Below are positions 9,044 to 17,991 of a stretch of 64,000 bases of DNA, piece after piece (position 1 is the stretch's first letter; each line of letters opens with the position of its first letter). Below the pieces are notes generated by a model. It had not been told where the DNA came from and did not search any database. It saw nothing but the letters and a program-made list of their open reading frames with translations. The DNA comes from Bordetella parapertussis (lineage in GTDB: Bacteria; Pseudomonadota; Gammaproteobacteria; Burkholderiales; Burkholderiaceae_A), in assembly GCA_945862305.1 (NCBI GenBank), contig CAMAXF010000005.1:62001-126000 (forward strand), given 5' to 3'. Both the position numbers and the translations under genes were made by a program.

Positions 9044-10338
9044 CGTCACCTCAGGCCGTTGAGCCGCCAGTTCGGCTTGCCTTTGCCATGTGGGCCATGG
9101 CGGCGGCCTTCTACCTCTTTGACTTCTTTCAACGGGTCTCGCCGGCCGCCCTGGCGCTCGATCTCTCCCGCGAAATCGCGCCCACGGCCGTAGCCCTGGG
9201 CAGCTTGTCCTCGGCTTACTTCGTCACCTACGCGCTGCTTCAGCTTCCCGGTGGCATGCTGATTGATCGTTTTGGCACGCGCAAGGTGTTCGTGGTGGCC
9301 TGCCTCTTGGGCGGGGTGGGCACCTGGGTCTTCGCAAGTGCCCACGGGCCCGGTGTGGGCGCCCTGGGCCGACTCATTCTTGGCGCCTCGGGCGCAGTGG
9401 CCTGGGTGGGCATGCTGAAACTGGCCTCGCAGTGGTTCACGCCCGCACGGTTTGCGTCCATCACCGGTGTGTCCTTGGCCATTGGTGCCGTGGGTGCGGT
9501 GGCCTCCGGGCTGCCACTGCGCATGGCCTCGGATGCAGCCGGCTGGCGCAGTGTGATCATGGCCACGGGCCTTTTCGCCCTGGTGCTCGGCCTTGTCATC
9601 GCCTGGAAGATGCGCGACACACCCGCCCTCTTGGGCTATGCCAACCATCAACACCCGGCACGGCCCACCTCAGACGACAGCGCACACAAGATGCCCTGGC
9701 GCGACCTTGCCTGGCTCTGCGTGGGCCAGATGGGCGTGACCGGCAGCATGGCGGCACTGGCCTGGCTCTGGGCCGTGCCCTACCTCACCACCCAGTTTGG
9801 CCAAAGCCCCGCCCAGGCCACCTTCCTGAGTTCCATGATGATGGTCTTCTTCGCCACCGGCGCAATTGTCTTTGGCACCCTCTCCGACCGGCGCCGCACC
9901 CGGCAGACACCCCTGCTCTGGGGAACGGGCCTCACAGGCCTGCTCATGGCTGTGCTGGCCTCAGGCGTGATCATGGACTCCCTGGTGTTCACTGTCTTGG
10001 TGCTCTGGCTGCTCGGCGGCACGGCCGGCTCCATGGTCTTGTCATTTGTGCTGGCCAAGGACCTCGTTCATGGCCACCGCACGGCCACCATCGTGGCCCT
10101 GGTGAACCTGTGTGTGATGCTCGGCAGCATTGGCCTGCCGCCCCTTTTTGGCGCCATCTTGGATCACTTCTGGACGGGGCTTCTGGTCGATGGCGTTCGG
10201 CAGTACCCCGCGCACGCCTTTCAGTGGGCCCTGGGCACCTTGGCGGGATGGATCGGCATCACCTGGTTGGCCCAGCGCATGGTGCGGGAGGACCCTACTT
10301 TCGCCAGAAGGCCGGCACCAGAATCACCAGCACGGTGA
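9040..10338 (+). CDS. MFS transporter
   Basis: Inner-membrane permease of the major facilitator superfamily, 432 residues with about twelve helices. The loop between helices 2 and 3 carries MLIDRFGTRK, a good MFS signature. The start is a GTG overlapping the metW stop. Coupling to metX-metW hints at an amino-acid or sulfur-compound substrate, but nothing in the sequence shows it. The last 44 bases overlap the 3' end of trkH on the other strand, and both reading frames look genuine. Confidence 0.85.
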   Translation: MTSPQAVEPPVRLAFAMWAMAAAFYLFDFFQRVSPAALALDLSREIAPTAVALGSLSSAYFVTYALLQLPGGMLIDRFGTRKVFVVACLLGGVGTWVFASAHGPGVGALGRLILGASGAVAWVGMLKLASQWFTPARFASITGVSLAIGAVGAVASGLPLRMASDAAGWRSVIMATGLFALVLGLVIAWKMRDTPALLGYANHQHPARPTSDDSAHKMPWRDLAWLCVGQMGVTGSMAALAWLWAVPYLTTQFGQSPAQATFLSSMMMVFFATGAIVFGTLSDRRRTRQTPLLWGTGLTGLLMAVLASGVIMDSLVFTVLVLWLLGGTAGSMVLSFVLAKDLVHGHRTATIVALVNLCVMLGSIGLPPLFGAILDHFWTGLLVDGVRQYPAHAFQWALGTLAGWIGITWLAQRMVREDPTFARRPAPESPAR

Positions 10339-11764
10339 GCAGCTCCAGGCGCCCCAGCAGCATGGTGAACGACAGCACCCAGAGCTGAAACGACTCCAGG
10401 CCGGCAAAATTGCCGGCTGGGCCCACACTGCCCAGGCCAGGGCCCAGGTTGTTGATGCAGGCCAACACCGCACTGATCGCCGTGATGTCATCCAGGCCCG
10501 TGAGCAGCAACAAGAAGCTCGCCACCATGACCGTGGCCCCATAGAAGAGCATGAAGGCGAGCACGGCGAAGATCACGGAGTGGCCAATCGAACCACCGCC
10601 GAGCGAGACGGGCTGAATGGCGCGGGGATGAACAATGCGCAACAGTTCACGGCCCGCGAGCTTGACCATCACCACCAGCCGAATCATCTTGATGCCGCCA
10701 CCCGTGGAGCCCGAGCTCGTGGAAAAGGCCGCCAAGAGCATGAGCAGCCAGCCCAGGTGGTATGGCCACAGGCTGTAGTCGGTGGTGGCGTATCCGGTGG
10801 TGGTGGCAATCGAGACCACATTGAATGCCGCCACCCGAAAGGTCTCCAAGAAGCTGGGGTAAACGCCTTTGGCCCAGAGCACCAGGGTGACCAGCACCAC
10901 ACCAGCACCCACTGTCATGAGGAAATAACGGGCCTCCGGGCAGCGCTTGTAGGGCTCAATGTTCATGCGGCGGAAGGCCGAAAAGTGCATGGCAAAGTTG
11001 ATGCCCGAGAGCAGCATGAAGACAATGGCCACCGCCTCAATGGTTGCACTGTTGAAGTAGCCCAGGCTGGCATCGTGGCTTGAGAGGCCGCCAATGCTCA
11101 CCGTGGTGCCCGTGTGAATGAGGGCATCGAACCATCCCATTCCTGCAAGCCAATAGGCAAAGAAACACAGCAGGGTCAGCAGCACGTAAATGCCCCAGAG
11201 CGCCTTGGCCGTCTCCGTGATGCGTGGGGTGAGCTTGTTGTCCTTGGTGGGCCCTGAAATCTCGGCCTTGTAGAGCTGCATGCCGCCCACACCCAAGAGC
11301 GGCAGGATGGCCACCGCCAGAATCAGAATGCCCATGCCACCGAGCCACTGCAGCATGCTGCGCCAAAACAAAATGGAGCGGGGCATGTTGTCCAGGCCCG
11401 TGAGCACCGTCGCCCCCGTGGTGGTCAGGCCAGAAATGGCCTCAAAAAAAGCATGGGTGTAGGAGATGGGCAGGTGCAAATACAACGGAATGGAGGCCAC
11501 CGAGGCCAGCACCACCCAGGTGGTGGCCACGAGCAGAAAGCCATCCCTCGCGCGAAGGTCTCGGCTCTTGACACGGGTGAGCAGGAAGGTCGTGCTGCCG
11601 ATCAGCAGCGTGATGACACCCGCCGTTACAAAATCCAGTGCAGCCGCATCGGGGCCCAGCAGCAAGAATAAGGCGGGCACAAACAGCAGCAGGCCAAAGA
11701 ACAAAACCAACAACGAGAGGATGTTGAGGACAACCCGAAAGCTATTGACGCCAGGCGTGTGCAA
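10295..11764 (-). CDS. trkH: Trk-type potassium uptake protein TrkH
   Basis: Membrane subunit of Trk K+ uptake, 489 residues. Four pore repeats are recognisable by their filter segments, for example GLTTTGATVL near residue 140 and VSIGGLSSHD near 245, and the C-terminus VPAFWRK is typical. The start is most likely a TTG at 11764, 16 bases after trkA, with GGAAGG ten bases upstream; no ATG fits. It is last in the ntrY-ntrX-trkA-trkH string and its 3' end overlaps the MFS gene by 44 bases. Confidence 0.93.
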   Translation of the reverse strand: MHTPGVNSFRVVLNILSLLVLFFGLLLFVPALFLLLGPDAAALDFVTAGVITLLIGSTTFLLTRVKSRDLRARDGFLLVATTWVVLASVASIPLYLHLPISYTHAFFEAISGLTTTGATVLTGLDNMPRSILFWRSMLQWLGGMGILILAVAILPLLGVGGMQLYKAEISGPTKDNKLTPRITETAKALWGIYVLLTLLCFFAYWLAGMGWFDALIHTGTTVSIGGLSSHDASLGYFNSATIEAVAIVFMLLSGINFAMHFSAFRRMNIEPYKRCPEARYFLMTVGAGVVLVTLVLWAKGVYPSFLETFRVAAFNVVSIATTTGYATTDYSLWPYHLGWLLMLLAAFSTSSGSTGGGIKMIRLVVMVKLAGRELLRIVHPRAIQPVSLGGGSIGHSVIFAVLAFMLFYGATVMVASFLLLLTGLDDITAISAVLACINNLGPGLGSVGPAGNFAGLESFQLWVLSFTMLLGRLELLTVLVILVPAFWRK

Positions 11765-11780
11765 CGTGACCGCGCCTTCC

Positions 11781-13169
11781 TTAGAAAAAGCCTGCTGAGA
11801 CCTGGAACAGCTTCTCGACCTTGGGAATGGTCTTTCGATTGGTCACAAACACAATGAGGTGATCTTCGCCTTGGATTTCAAGATCGTGATGGGCCATGAG
11901 CACCTCTGCGGTCTCCCCCTCGCCCCTCACAATGGCACCAATCTGGGCACCTGCAGGCAGGTTCACCTCCTCGACCCGTCGGCCCACCACCTTGGAGGTC
12001 TTGGCATCACCGTGGGCCACCAGCTCAAGGGCCTCGGCTGCGCCGCGCCGCAGGCTGTGCACAGCCGCCACATCACCACGACGAATGTATTTGAGCAGCG
12101 CACCCAGCGTGGCATGCGACGGTGTGAGCGCGATGTCGATCTGTCCGCTCTCCATCAGCTCTGCATAGGCCTTGCGGTTGATAAGGGCCAGGACACGACG
12201 GGCCCCCAATCGCTTGGCCAAGAGGCAAGACATGATGTTGTTCTCGTCATCATTGGTGAGGGCCAGGAATAAATCGACGCTGCTCACATTCTCTTCATCG
12301 AGAAGTTCTTCATCAGTGGCGTCGCCATGCAGCACCAAGGCCTTGCCGTTTAAGTCTTGCGCCAGTTGCTCACAACGCTTGAGATTGCCCTCGATGATCT
12401 TGGGCGTGATCTCGTGGCAGATTGCTTCGGCCAGGCGCCGGCCAATGTTGCCCCCGCCCACCATCATCACCCGCTTGACCGGCCGGTCCATCTCACGGAG
12501 TTCTTGGGTGACCACCCGAATGTGCTCCGAGGCGGCCAGGAAAAAGACCTCGTCATTGGGCTCAATGAGGGTGTCCCCATCGGGCAAGATCGCCTTGCCG
12601 TCTCGAAAAATGGCCACCACACGGGAGTCCACCGATGGCAGGTGCCGACGAATGTCTCGAATGGGGTGGGAGACCAGGGGGCTGCCAGAGTGCGCACGCA
12701 CCGCCAGCAGGCTGACGCGACCTTGGGCGAACTCCAACACCTGCAGCGCCTCGGGAATCTCAATGAGCTTGAGCAGGTAATCGGTCACCGTGCCCTCGGG
12801 GCTGATGGCCACGTCCACCGCAAAGCCATCGAGGGAGAGGAGGTCGGGGTTGGAGATCCATTGGGCCGAGCGAACACGCGCGATGCGACGTGGCACGTTG
12901 AAGCGGCGGTGGGCCAGCTGGCAGGCCACCAGGTTCACCTCGTCGCTGGCCGTGACCGCAATGAGAATGTCGGCGTCATCGATGCCCGCAGCCTCCAGCA
13001 CCGACAGACTGGTGGCCGACCCGTAGATGGTTTTTAGATCCAGCCGCTCTTGAAGGCTTGAGAGGATTTGGTGGTCGGTGTCCACCACGGTGATGTCGTT
13101 GCGCTCGGTCACGAGCATCTCTGCCAGGCCTGCGCCGACCCGGCCCGCACCCAGAATAAGAATTTTCAC
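11781..13169 (-). CDS. trkA: Trk system NAD-binding regulatory protein TrkA
   Basis: Cytoplasmic gating ring for TrkH, 462 residues. Two Rossmann (RCK) halves are visible: ILGAGRVGAGLAEML at the N-terminus and MVGGGNIGRRLAEA near residue 236, each followed by a TrkA_C domain. The start is GTG and overlaps the ntrX stop by 4 bases (13166-13169), so expression is tied to the two-component genes upstream. trkH follows directly. Confidence 0.95.
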   Translation of the reverse strand: MKILILGAGRVGAGLAEMLVTERNDITVVDTDHQILSSLQERLDLKTIYGSATSLSVLEAAGIDDADILIAVTASDEVNLVACQLAHRRFNVPRRIARVRSAQWISNPDLLSLDGFAVDVAISPEGTVTDYLLKLIEIPEALQVLEFAQGRVSLLAVRAHSGSPLVSHPIRDIRRHLPSVDSRVVAIFRDGKAILPDGDTLIEPNDEVFFLAASEHIRVVTQELREMDRPVKRVMMVGGGNIGRRLAEAICHEITPKIIEGNLKRCEQLAQDLNGKALVLHGDATDEELLDEENVSSVDLFLALTNDDENNIMSCLLAKRLGARRVLALINRKAYAELMESGQIDIALTPSHATLGALLKYIRRGDVAAVHSLRRGAAEALELVAHGDAKTSKVVGRRVEEVNLPAGAQIGAIVRGEGETAEVLMAHHDLEIQGEDHLIVFVTNRKTIPKVEKLFQVSAGFF

Positions 13170-13864
13170 GACGCGACTTTTCTGAGGCCGTTCTTGCCGG
13201 GCTCCAGGCCCAGTTGCCGAATCTTTCGATACAGGTGCGTGCGCTCCAGGCCAGAGCGCTCTGCGAGTCGGGTCATGCTGCCGCCTTCACAATCGAGTTG
13301 GTACTGAAGCAAGACCCGTTCAAAGGCCTCTCGGGCCTCACGCAAAGGGCCGTCCAGGTCGATGGCCAGCAGCGCCTCGCGGGCGGATTCCATGGGATCT
13401 TGTGAGGCCTCCTGGGGGAAGTCCTCGGGCCGAACCTCATTGGCCGCCTGACTGGCTGCCTGAATGTGGGCCACAGCAGCCTTCCAGGCCCGCTGAGACT
13501 CTGCCTTGGCGAGCGCCGCCGACACCGCCTTGAGCAGCTTGGCCAAGGCAATGGGCTTTTCAAGAAAGTCGAAGGCGCCCATGCGGGTGGCCTCCACCGC
13601 AGTGTCGATGGTGGCGTGACCAGACATCATGATGACGGGCTGAGAGAGCAGGCCCTGGGCTGACCACTCCTTGAGCAGGGTGACACCATCGGTGTCGGGC
13701 ATCCAGATGTCGAGCAAGACGAGATCGAAGGGGGCCTGCGCTCGCGCGGCACGCGCTTCTTCCGCATTCTCCGCCAAGGTCACGGTGTGCCCCTCGTCTT
13801 CCAGAACTTCCAACAGCAGTTCGCGAATGCCGCGCTCGTCATCGACGATGAGTAAATCAGCCAT
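13166..13864 (-). CDS. ntrX: NtrX-like response regulator lacking the AAA+ domain
   Basis: Response regulator of 232 residues. Residues 1-120 are a receiver domain (acidic pair VDDE, phospho-acceptor Asp in LLDIWMPD, switch residues MMSGHA and the Lys in EKPI). A loop-rich linker follows, then a Fis-type helix-turn-helix at about 195-225 (ERTHLYRKIRQLGL). Full-length NtrX has a sigma-54-contacting AAA+ module between these parts; it is absent, so sigma-54 activation is not expected. The ATG at 13864 overlaps the kinase gene by 8 bases. Targets are unknown; the neighbouring trk genes are obvious candidates. Confidence 0.88.
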   Translation of the reverse strand: MADLLIVDDERGIRELLLEVLEDEGHTVTLAENAEEARAARAQAPFDLVLLDIWMPDTDGVTLLKEWSAQGLLSQPVIMMSGHATIDTAVEATRMGAFDFLEKPIALAKLLKAVSAALAKAESQRAWKAAVAHIQAASQAANEVRPEDFPQEASQDPMESAREALLAIDLDGPLREAREAFERVLLQYQLDCEGGSMTRLAERSGLERTHLYRKIRQLGLEPGKNGLRKVAS

Positions 13865-16043
13865 GGGTTTGATTTTCTGCCTGAATGGCCGGGTCTGCAA
13901 ATTGAAGTTGTGCGCGGGTGCCGATGGGCTCGTCATGCTCGTCCCGGCGCGTCTCGAGGCTGATGATCGCCCGGTTCTCCTCGGCGATTTTTTTAACAAT
14001 GGCCAGGCCCAGCCCACTGCCCTTGGGCTTGGTCGTGACATAGGGCTCAAAGAGCCGGCCGGCCAGCGCCGCTGGAATGCCGGGGCCATTGTCATCGACT
14101 CGAATCACCGCCCGAGGCCCCTCCGGCGTGTCCACCCAGCCTGTATGGATCACCACCCTCGCATCGGGCGCATCCCCCACGGCATCCTGCGCGTTCTGCA
14201 CCAGGTTGTGGAGCACCTGGCGCATTTGGGCCTGATCGGCCATGACCGTGGCTGGCGAAGGGTCGGGCTCGCAGACCACTCGGGCATCGGCTGCATAGAG
14301 CGGCATGATCTCGCGCAACAGTCGACCCAGGTGAAGCGGCGTGGGCCGGGCCATGGGCAGGCGGGCGTAGTCCCGAAACTCATCGACCATGGCCTTAAGG
14401 CCTGCCACCTGCGCAACAATCGTGTCGCATGACTTGTCGAGCACCTCCTTGTCCTCGGGCGAGAGCTTTTCGAGGAGTCGGCGTTGCAGTCGCTCCGCAG
14501 ACAGTTGAATGGGGGTAAGCGGGTTCTTGATCTCATGGGCCAGCCGACGGGCCATGTCCGACCAGGTCTTGGCGCGCTGCGCAGACATGAGGTCACTGAT
14601 GTCATCGAAGACCAGCACGAATTGATCCGACTGGGCTGGGTCTTGGCTGGGCAGCCGGGAGGTGCTGGTCAACAGGGTGACCAATTGGCCGTCGGCTCGG
14701 GTCACATCCATTTGGCGCTGGTCTTCAGCCGACTGTGCGAGCGCACTCATGATGGTGTCGGCCTGAGACTTGAGCAAGGGCAGGGCTGACAAGGGTTCAC
14801 CCATGCGTTCAGACAGGCCCGCACCCAGGATGCGAACGGCCCCGGGGTTGAACCGAACGAGCTGCCAGCGGCCATCGAAGACCAGCACGCCCGCAGACAA
14901 ATGCGACAAGACCTGCTCCAAGAAGAAGGCCGCCGCCTCACGATCGCGCTGGTTGGCCATGGCGAGGTCTCTGGCCTCTTGCAGCTGCCGAGTCATTTCA
15001 TTGAATGACCGTATGAGGTCGCCGAGCTCGTGCTTGGCGGCATCATCTCGCAGCTTGGGATAGTCGCCCTCGGCCACCGCCTTGGTCGCACGCTCCAGGG
15101 CGCGAAGGGGGCCAGCGAGCCAGGCGCTCAAGAGCGCGGCCGCGAGCAGCGCCGCAAAAATGGCCAGCAGGAGGGTGAGCGTCAGGGTCACGCCATAGAT
15201 GCGGCTGATGCCGTCCTTGCCGAGTGCGAGCTGTCGGTAGTCGCTGTAGCCCTTGTTCAGGGCGTCGATGTTGCGCGCCAACGGCTCGGGCACAGGCTCG
15301 AGCCATTGCACAAACCGAATCTGATCTGCCCCCAGGCTGGCCGGCACCGACATGGCCAGGGCACGGACTTGCAGGCCCCAGGGCGGGCCCTCCGGCCGTG
15401 GCTCGATGATCACGAACTGACGGGCCGCACGGGCACGGTTGAGTGCCTCGGCCGAGGGCATGTCCGGCACCAGCCGAAACAACGAGGCACTGCGAATGGC
15501 CAGCACCCGACCCTTCGCATTGAGTACGAGCACTTCGAGCCCATCGCGGCCATCGGTGAGGGTCTCAACCGCCTCACTCAAGGCATCGTCGGGCTGAGCC
15601 TCCAAGGCCAAGGCCAGGCGCCTGGCCTGTGTCATGGCCTCCACCTGAATGGCCTCTAGCGTGGCGCGGCCCAGTGCAGCCCCAGACTCTAGGCCGCCAT
15701 CCACACTCTGTGAGAACCAGCTGTCGATGGTCTTGGCCAGGAACTGAGACGAGACCACCGCCACCAAGCCCACCGGCACGATGCCCATGAGCGCAAAGGC
15801 CAGCGCAAGCCGAATCATGAGCCTCGAACCAAAAACCTTCTGTCGATGTCGTCGCCAGGTTCGGGCCAGCACCAAGACAACCAGGGTGGCCATCGCCGCC
15901 GACAACACCAGGTTCATGCCCACAAGCCATGCATACCAGTCGTCCAGCCGGCTCTCCTGGCCAGAGGCCATGGCCAGCAGGGCCAAGAAGACCGCTGCCG
16001 ACAGGACCACCACCAGCAAGCCCAACCGAAGGGCCAGACTCAT
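13857..16043 (-). CDS. ntrY: NtrY-like membrane sensor histidine kinase
   Basis: Sensor kinase of 728 residues. The N-terminal part has about three closely spaced membrane helices, an extracytoplasmic region and a further helix near residue 290. HAMP (about 305-360) and PAS (about 370-480) domains follow. The phospho-accepting His is in RRLAHEIKNPLTP, and the ATPase domain has VDDNGPGIP and GSGLGLAIV. It pairs with the overlapping ntrX-like gene. The signal is unknown. The translation start region is duplicated (16040-16093). AAGGTGG lies 7 bases before the ATG. Confidence 0.93.
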   Translation of the reverse strand: MSLALRLGLLVVVLSAAVFLALLAMASGQESRLDDWYAWLVGMNLVLSAAMATLVVLVLARTWRRHRQKVFGSRLMIRLALAFALMGIVPVGLVAVVSSQFLAKTIDSWFSQSVDGGLESGAALGRATLEAIQVEAMTQARRLALALEAQPDDALSEAVETLTDGRDGLEVLVLNAKGRVLAIRSASLFRLVPDMPSAEALNRARAARQFVIIEPRPEGPPWGLQVRALAMSVPASLGADQIRFVQWLEPVPEPLARNIDALNKGYSDYRQLALGKDGISRIYGVTLTLTLLLAIFAALLAAALLSAWLAGPLRALERATKAVAEGDYPKLRDDAAKHELGDLIRSFNEMTRQLQEARDLAMANQRDREAAAFFLEQVLSHLSAGVLVFDGRWQLVRFNPGAVRILGAGLSERMGEPLSALPLLKSQADTIMSALAQSAEDQRQMDVTRADGQLVTLLTSTSRLPSQDPAQSDQFVLVFDDISDLMSAQRAKTWSDMARRLAHEIKNPLTPIQLSAERLQRRLLEKLSPEDKEVLDKSCDTIVAQVAGLKAMVDEFRDYARLPMARPTPLHLGRLLREIMPLYAADARVVCEPDPSPATVMADQAQMRQVLHNLVQNAQDAVGDAPDARVVIHTGWVDTPEGPRAVIRVDDNGPGIPAALAGRLFEPYVTTKPKGSGLGLAIVKKIAEENRAIISLETRRDEHDEPIGTRAQLQFADPAIQAENQTHG

Positions 16044-16093
16044 GAACGGGCCACCTTCATCAACGAGTCACCGTCATGGACGGGCCACCTTCA
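16040..16093. repeat. 20-bp direct repeat at the DUF4390/ntrY junction
   Basis: Positions 16040-16059 and 16074-16093 are identical except for one base. Read on the minus strand, each copy carries AAGGTGG followed seven bases later by ATGA. The right copy ends the DUF4390 gene; the left copy supplies the ntrY ribosome site and start. The copies are separated by 14 unrelated bases. Confidence 0.9.
16060..16077 (-). other. possible 5-codon upstream ORF before ntrY
   Basis: The ATG in the right copy of the repeat opens a frame MTVTR that stops at 16060-16062, 17 bases before the ntrY ATG. It has the same AAGGTGG ribosome site as ntrY. It could be a coupling uORF or only a by-product of the duplication. 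Confidence 0.3.
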
Positions 16094-16688
16094 CACGCCC
16101 GGATGACAAGACCCAGTCCTCGCTGGCAATGGCCGTGACTTGAAGGGCCTTGGGCAGGGCGCTGGGATCGAGCTGCAGCCGAAGCCGACCCTCGAGGCCC
16201 TCTGGCCATTGATGCGGCTGAAGCACCCGCCACCCGCGCACCGCCAGGCAGGCCTTCAATGCCTCGGTGAGGTCAGAGAAGGCCTGTGGCTTGGCCCCAT
16301 CCACACTCACTCGAAACTGCCGAGACACAGGATGAAAGGTGAGGCTGGCCTGGCGGGTGACGCGAAGCCGCTCATCATCCCACCACCACCAACGGGGTCG
16401 CACCAGGCTGAACTCCGACAGGAAGGAGAGTGTGACCCCGCGCTCGATGGCCTGAACCAAGACTGGGCTCAGCGAGACGCTGACCTGGCCACTCAGCACA
16501 ATGGCGCTCGACTCTTCGTCCATCTGCGCCCGAACATCGGCCACCGAAAGGTTTGCGCCCGGAGGAGGCCCTGGGGGCTCCGTGGCCCAGGCCGCAGGCA
16601 GCACAGCTTGAAGAACCAGCAGCCCATGCATGACCACAAGGGCCACGGACAACCTCGGTGGGCTAGGCCAGCTTCTCAAAGCAAGCAT
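16074..16688 (-). CDS. DUF4390 family exported protein
   Basis: Protein of unknown function found next to rsmB and ntrYX in many betaproteobacteria. From the ATG at 16688 it has 204 residues with a likely signal peptide ending at about AWA (residue 35), followed by a beta-rich domain with a striking WWWWDDERL stretch. The domain begins by describing charge-dependent strands (LSVADVRAQ, LSGQVSVSL) typical of the family. Upstream starts at 16703 and 16751 are possible. The chosen one overlaps the rsmB 3' end by 26 bases, and no convincing Shine-Dalgarno decides it. Confidence 0.75.
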   Translation of the reverse strand: MLALRSWPSPPRLSVALVVMHGLLVLQAVLPAAWATEPPGPPPGANLSVADVRAQMDEESSAIVLSGQVSVSLSPVLVQAIERGVTLSFLSEFSLVRPRWWWWDDERLRVTRQASLTFHPVSRQFRVSVDGAKPQAFSDLTEALKACLAVRGWRVLQPHQWPEGLEGRLRLQLDPSALPKALQVTAIASEDWVLSSGRVKVARP

Positions 16689-17991
16689 GGAAAAAGCCGT
16701 CATGGCCCACCACCATGCCGACCGGTGTTGTTTCGGCACTCGGGAACACATGACCTGGCGACGGACATCGCCTGGCCTGTGGCCATCGCGCCTGAAAGGC
16801 CGCTGCCTGGTCCTCGCCCTCGGCGCGAAAAACAGAACATGTGATCAGCCAACAATGGCCCCCCGGTTTGAGCAGTTGCCAAAGCTTATCGAGAATCGTC
16901 GCCTGCCGCGCCACCAAGGCCGCAAGCGCCGTCTCCGATTGTCGCCAAGGAATCTCTGGATGATGCCGCACCACGCCAGAGGCCGAGCAAGGGGCATCGA
17001 GCACCACACCATCAAATTGCGCCGGCAGCCCCGGGATAGAACCCGGCTGTGTCCAATCCCACAGGCGGGTTTCAATGGCGCCCTGAAGGTGGTCGGCCAG
17101 GCGGATGCGTTCGGTCTCTAGCCTGGCCATTCGGGCCGCCGACTGGTCCACCGCCCAGATCGTGCGGTGCGACTGCTCGGCCATGAGGAAGGTCTTCCCC
17201 CCGGGGGCCGCACACGCATCCAGCCAGACCGCGCTCACACAATTCGATTCGTCTGTCGGGCCGAGCTGCCGGGCCAGCGTCTGCGCGGCTGCATCCTGCA
17301 CTCGGAACAGGCCCTGCTCGAAACCGGGAATTTGTTGAACGGGTCGCGGCGGATGCACCCACACACAGGCAGCATCCTCTGGATGGACATGCACCTGCAG
17401 ACCCGCTGCCCGCATGCGCGCCTGGGTGTCTTGCTGCTGCGCCTCGGTGCCCATGAGCCGCAGGCACAGTGGCGGTCGCGCTTGGCTTGCTCGCAAGATG
17501 GCATGGGCCTGTGGCAGGCCCCAGTCGGACACGAGCCGGTCGTGCCACCACGGCGGCACATTGAACTGCGCCATGGGCTCGGAGAGGTCGGCCTGGGCTG
17601 CATCGGGGTCGGCCAGCACCCGGCGCAACAATCCGTTGACAAAGCGGGCCGCCGGCTCTCGGCCCAACTCACGGGCAGCGCGCACCGACTGGTCCACCAC
17701 GATGGCTGGGTCCCGGTACTGGCGCTGCAGGCATGAGAAGGCCACGGCCAGCAGGGCCACCAGCCTGCGATCGGGGGGGCGTTTGACCAGGCGCGCCAGA
17801 CGAACCTGGGTCAGGCCCCAGGCGCGCCAGGCGGCATAGCGAAGGTCTTCAACTGCGGGAGAGAGGTGAGGGGCCAACACCCCCAGACGGGCTTGGTCCG
17901 ATAGGCCCACCACCATGGCCTCGCCCGCCTGCAGCATCTGCCGCCACAGGGGCGGCGATCGGTGAGAAGGCTTCTCGGCTGCCTCAGGCAC
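16663..17991 (-). CDS. rsmB: 16S rRNA m5C967 methyltransferase RsmB
   Basis: Transfers a methyl group from SAM to C967 of 16S rRNA. It has an N-terminal NusB-like domain, then a Rossmann methyltransferase domain with the SAM loop [10 protein letters not shown], the catalytic Cys in DAPCSASGV, and the second Cys in [12 protein letters not shown] take the GTG at 17991 (442 residues), which overlaps the htpX stop by 8 bases; ATGs at about 17934 and 17913 are alternatives that shorten the N-terminus. It belongs to the long minus-strand string from def to trkH. Confidence 0.9.
   Translation of the reverse strand: MPEAAEKPSHRSPPLWRQMLQAGEAMVVGLSDQARLGVLAPHLSPAVEDLRYAAWRAWGLTQVRLARLVKRPPDRRLVALLAVAFSCLQRQYRDPAIVVDQSVRAARELGREPAARFVNGLLRRVLADPDAAQADLSEPMAQFNVPPWWHDRLVSDWGLPQAHAILRASQARPPLCLRLMGTEAQQQDTQARMRAAGLQVHVHPEDAACVWVHPPRPVQQIPGFEQGLFRVQDAAAQTLARQLGPTDESNCVSAVWLDACAAPGGKTFLMAEQSHRTIWAVDQSAARMARLETERIRLADHLQGAIETRLWDWTQPGSIPGLPAQFDGVVLDAPCSASGVVRHHPEIPWRQSETALAALVARQATILDKLWQLLKPGGHCWLITCSVFRAEGEDQAAAFQARWPQARRCPSPGHVFPSAETTPVGMVVGHDGFFHACFEKLA

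Noticed and set aside
10130..11083. 317-codon plus-strand frame across trkH
   Set aside because: Gln/His-rich shadow of trkH; the trkH pore motifs decide the strand.
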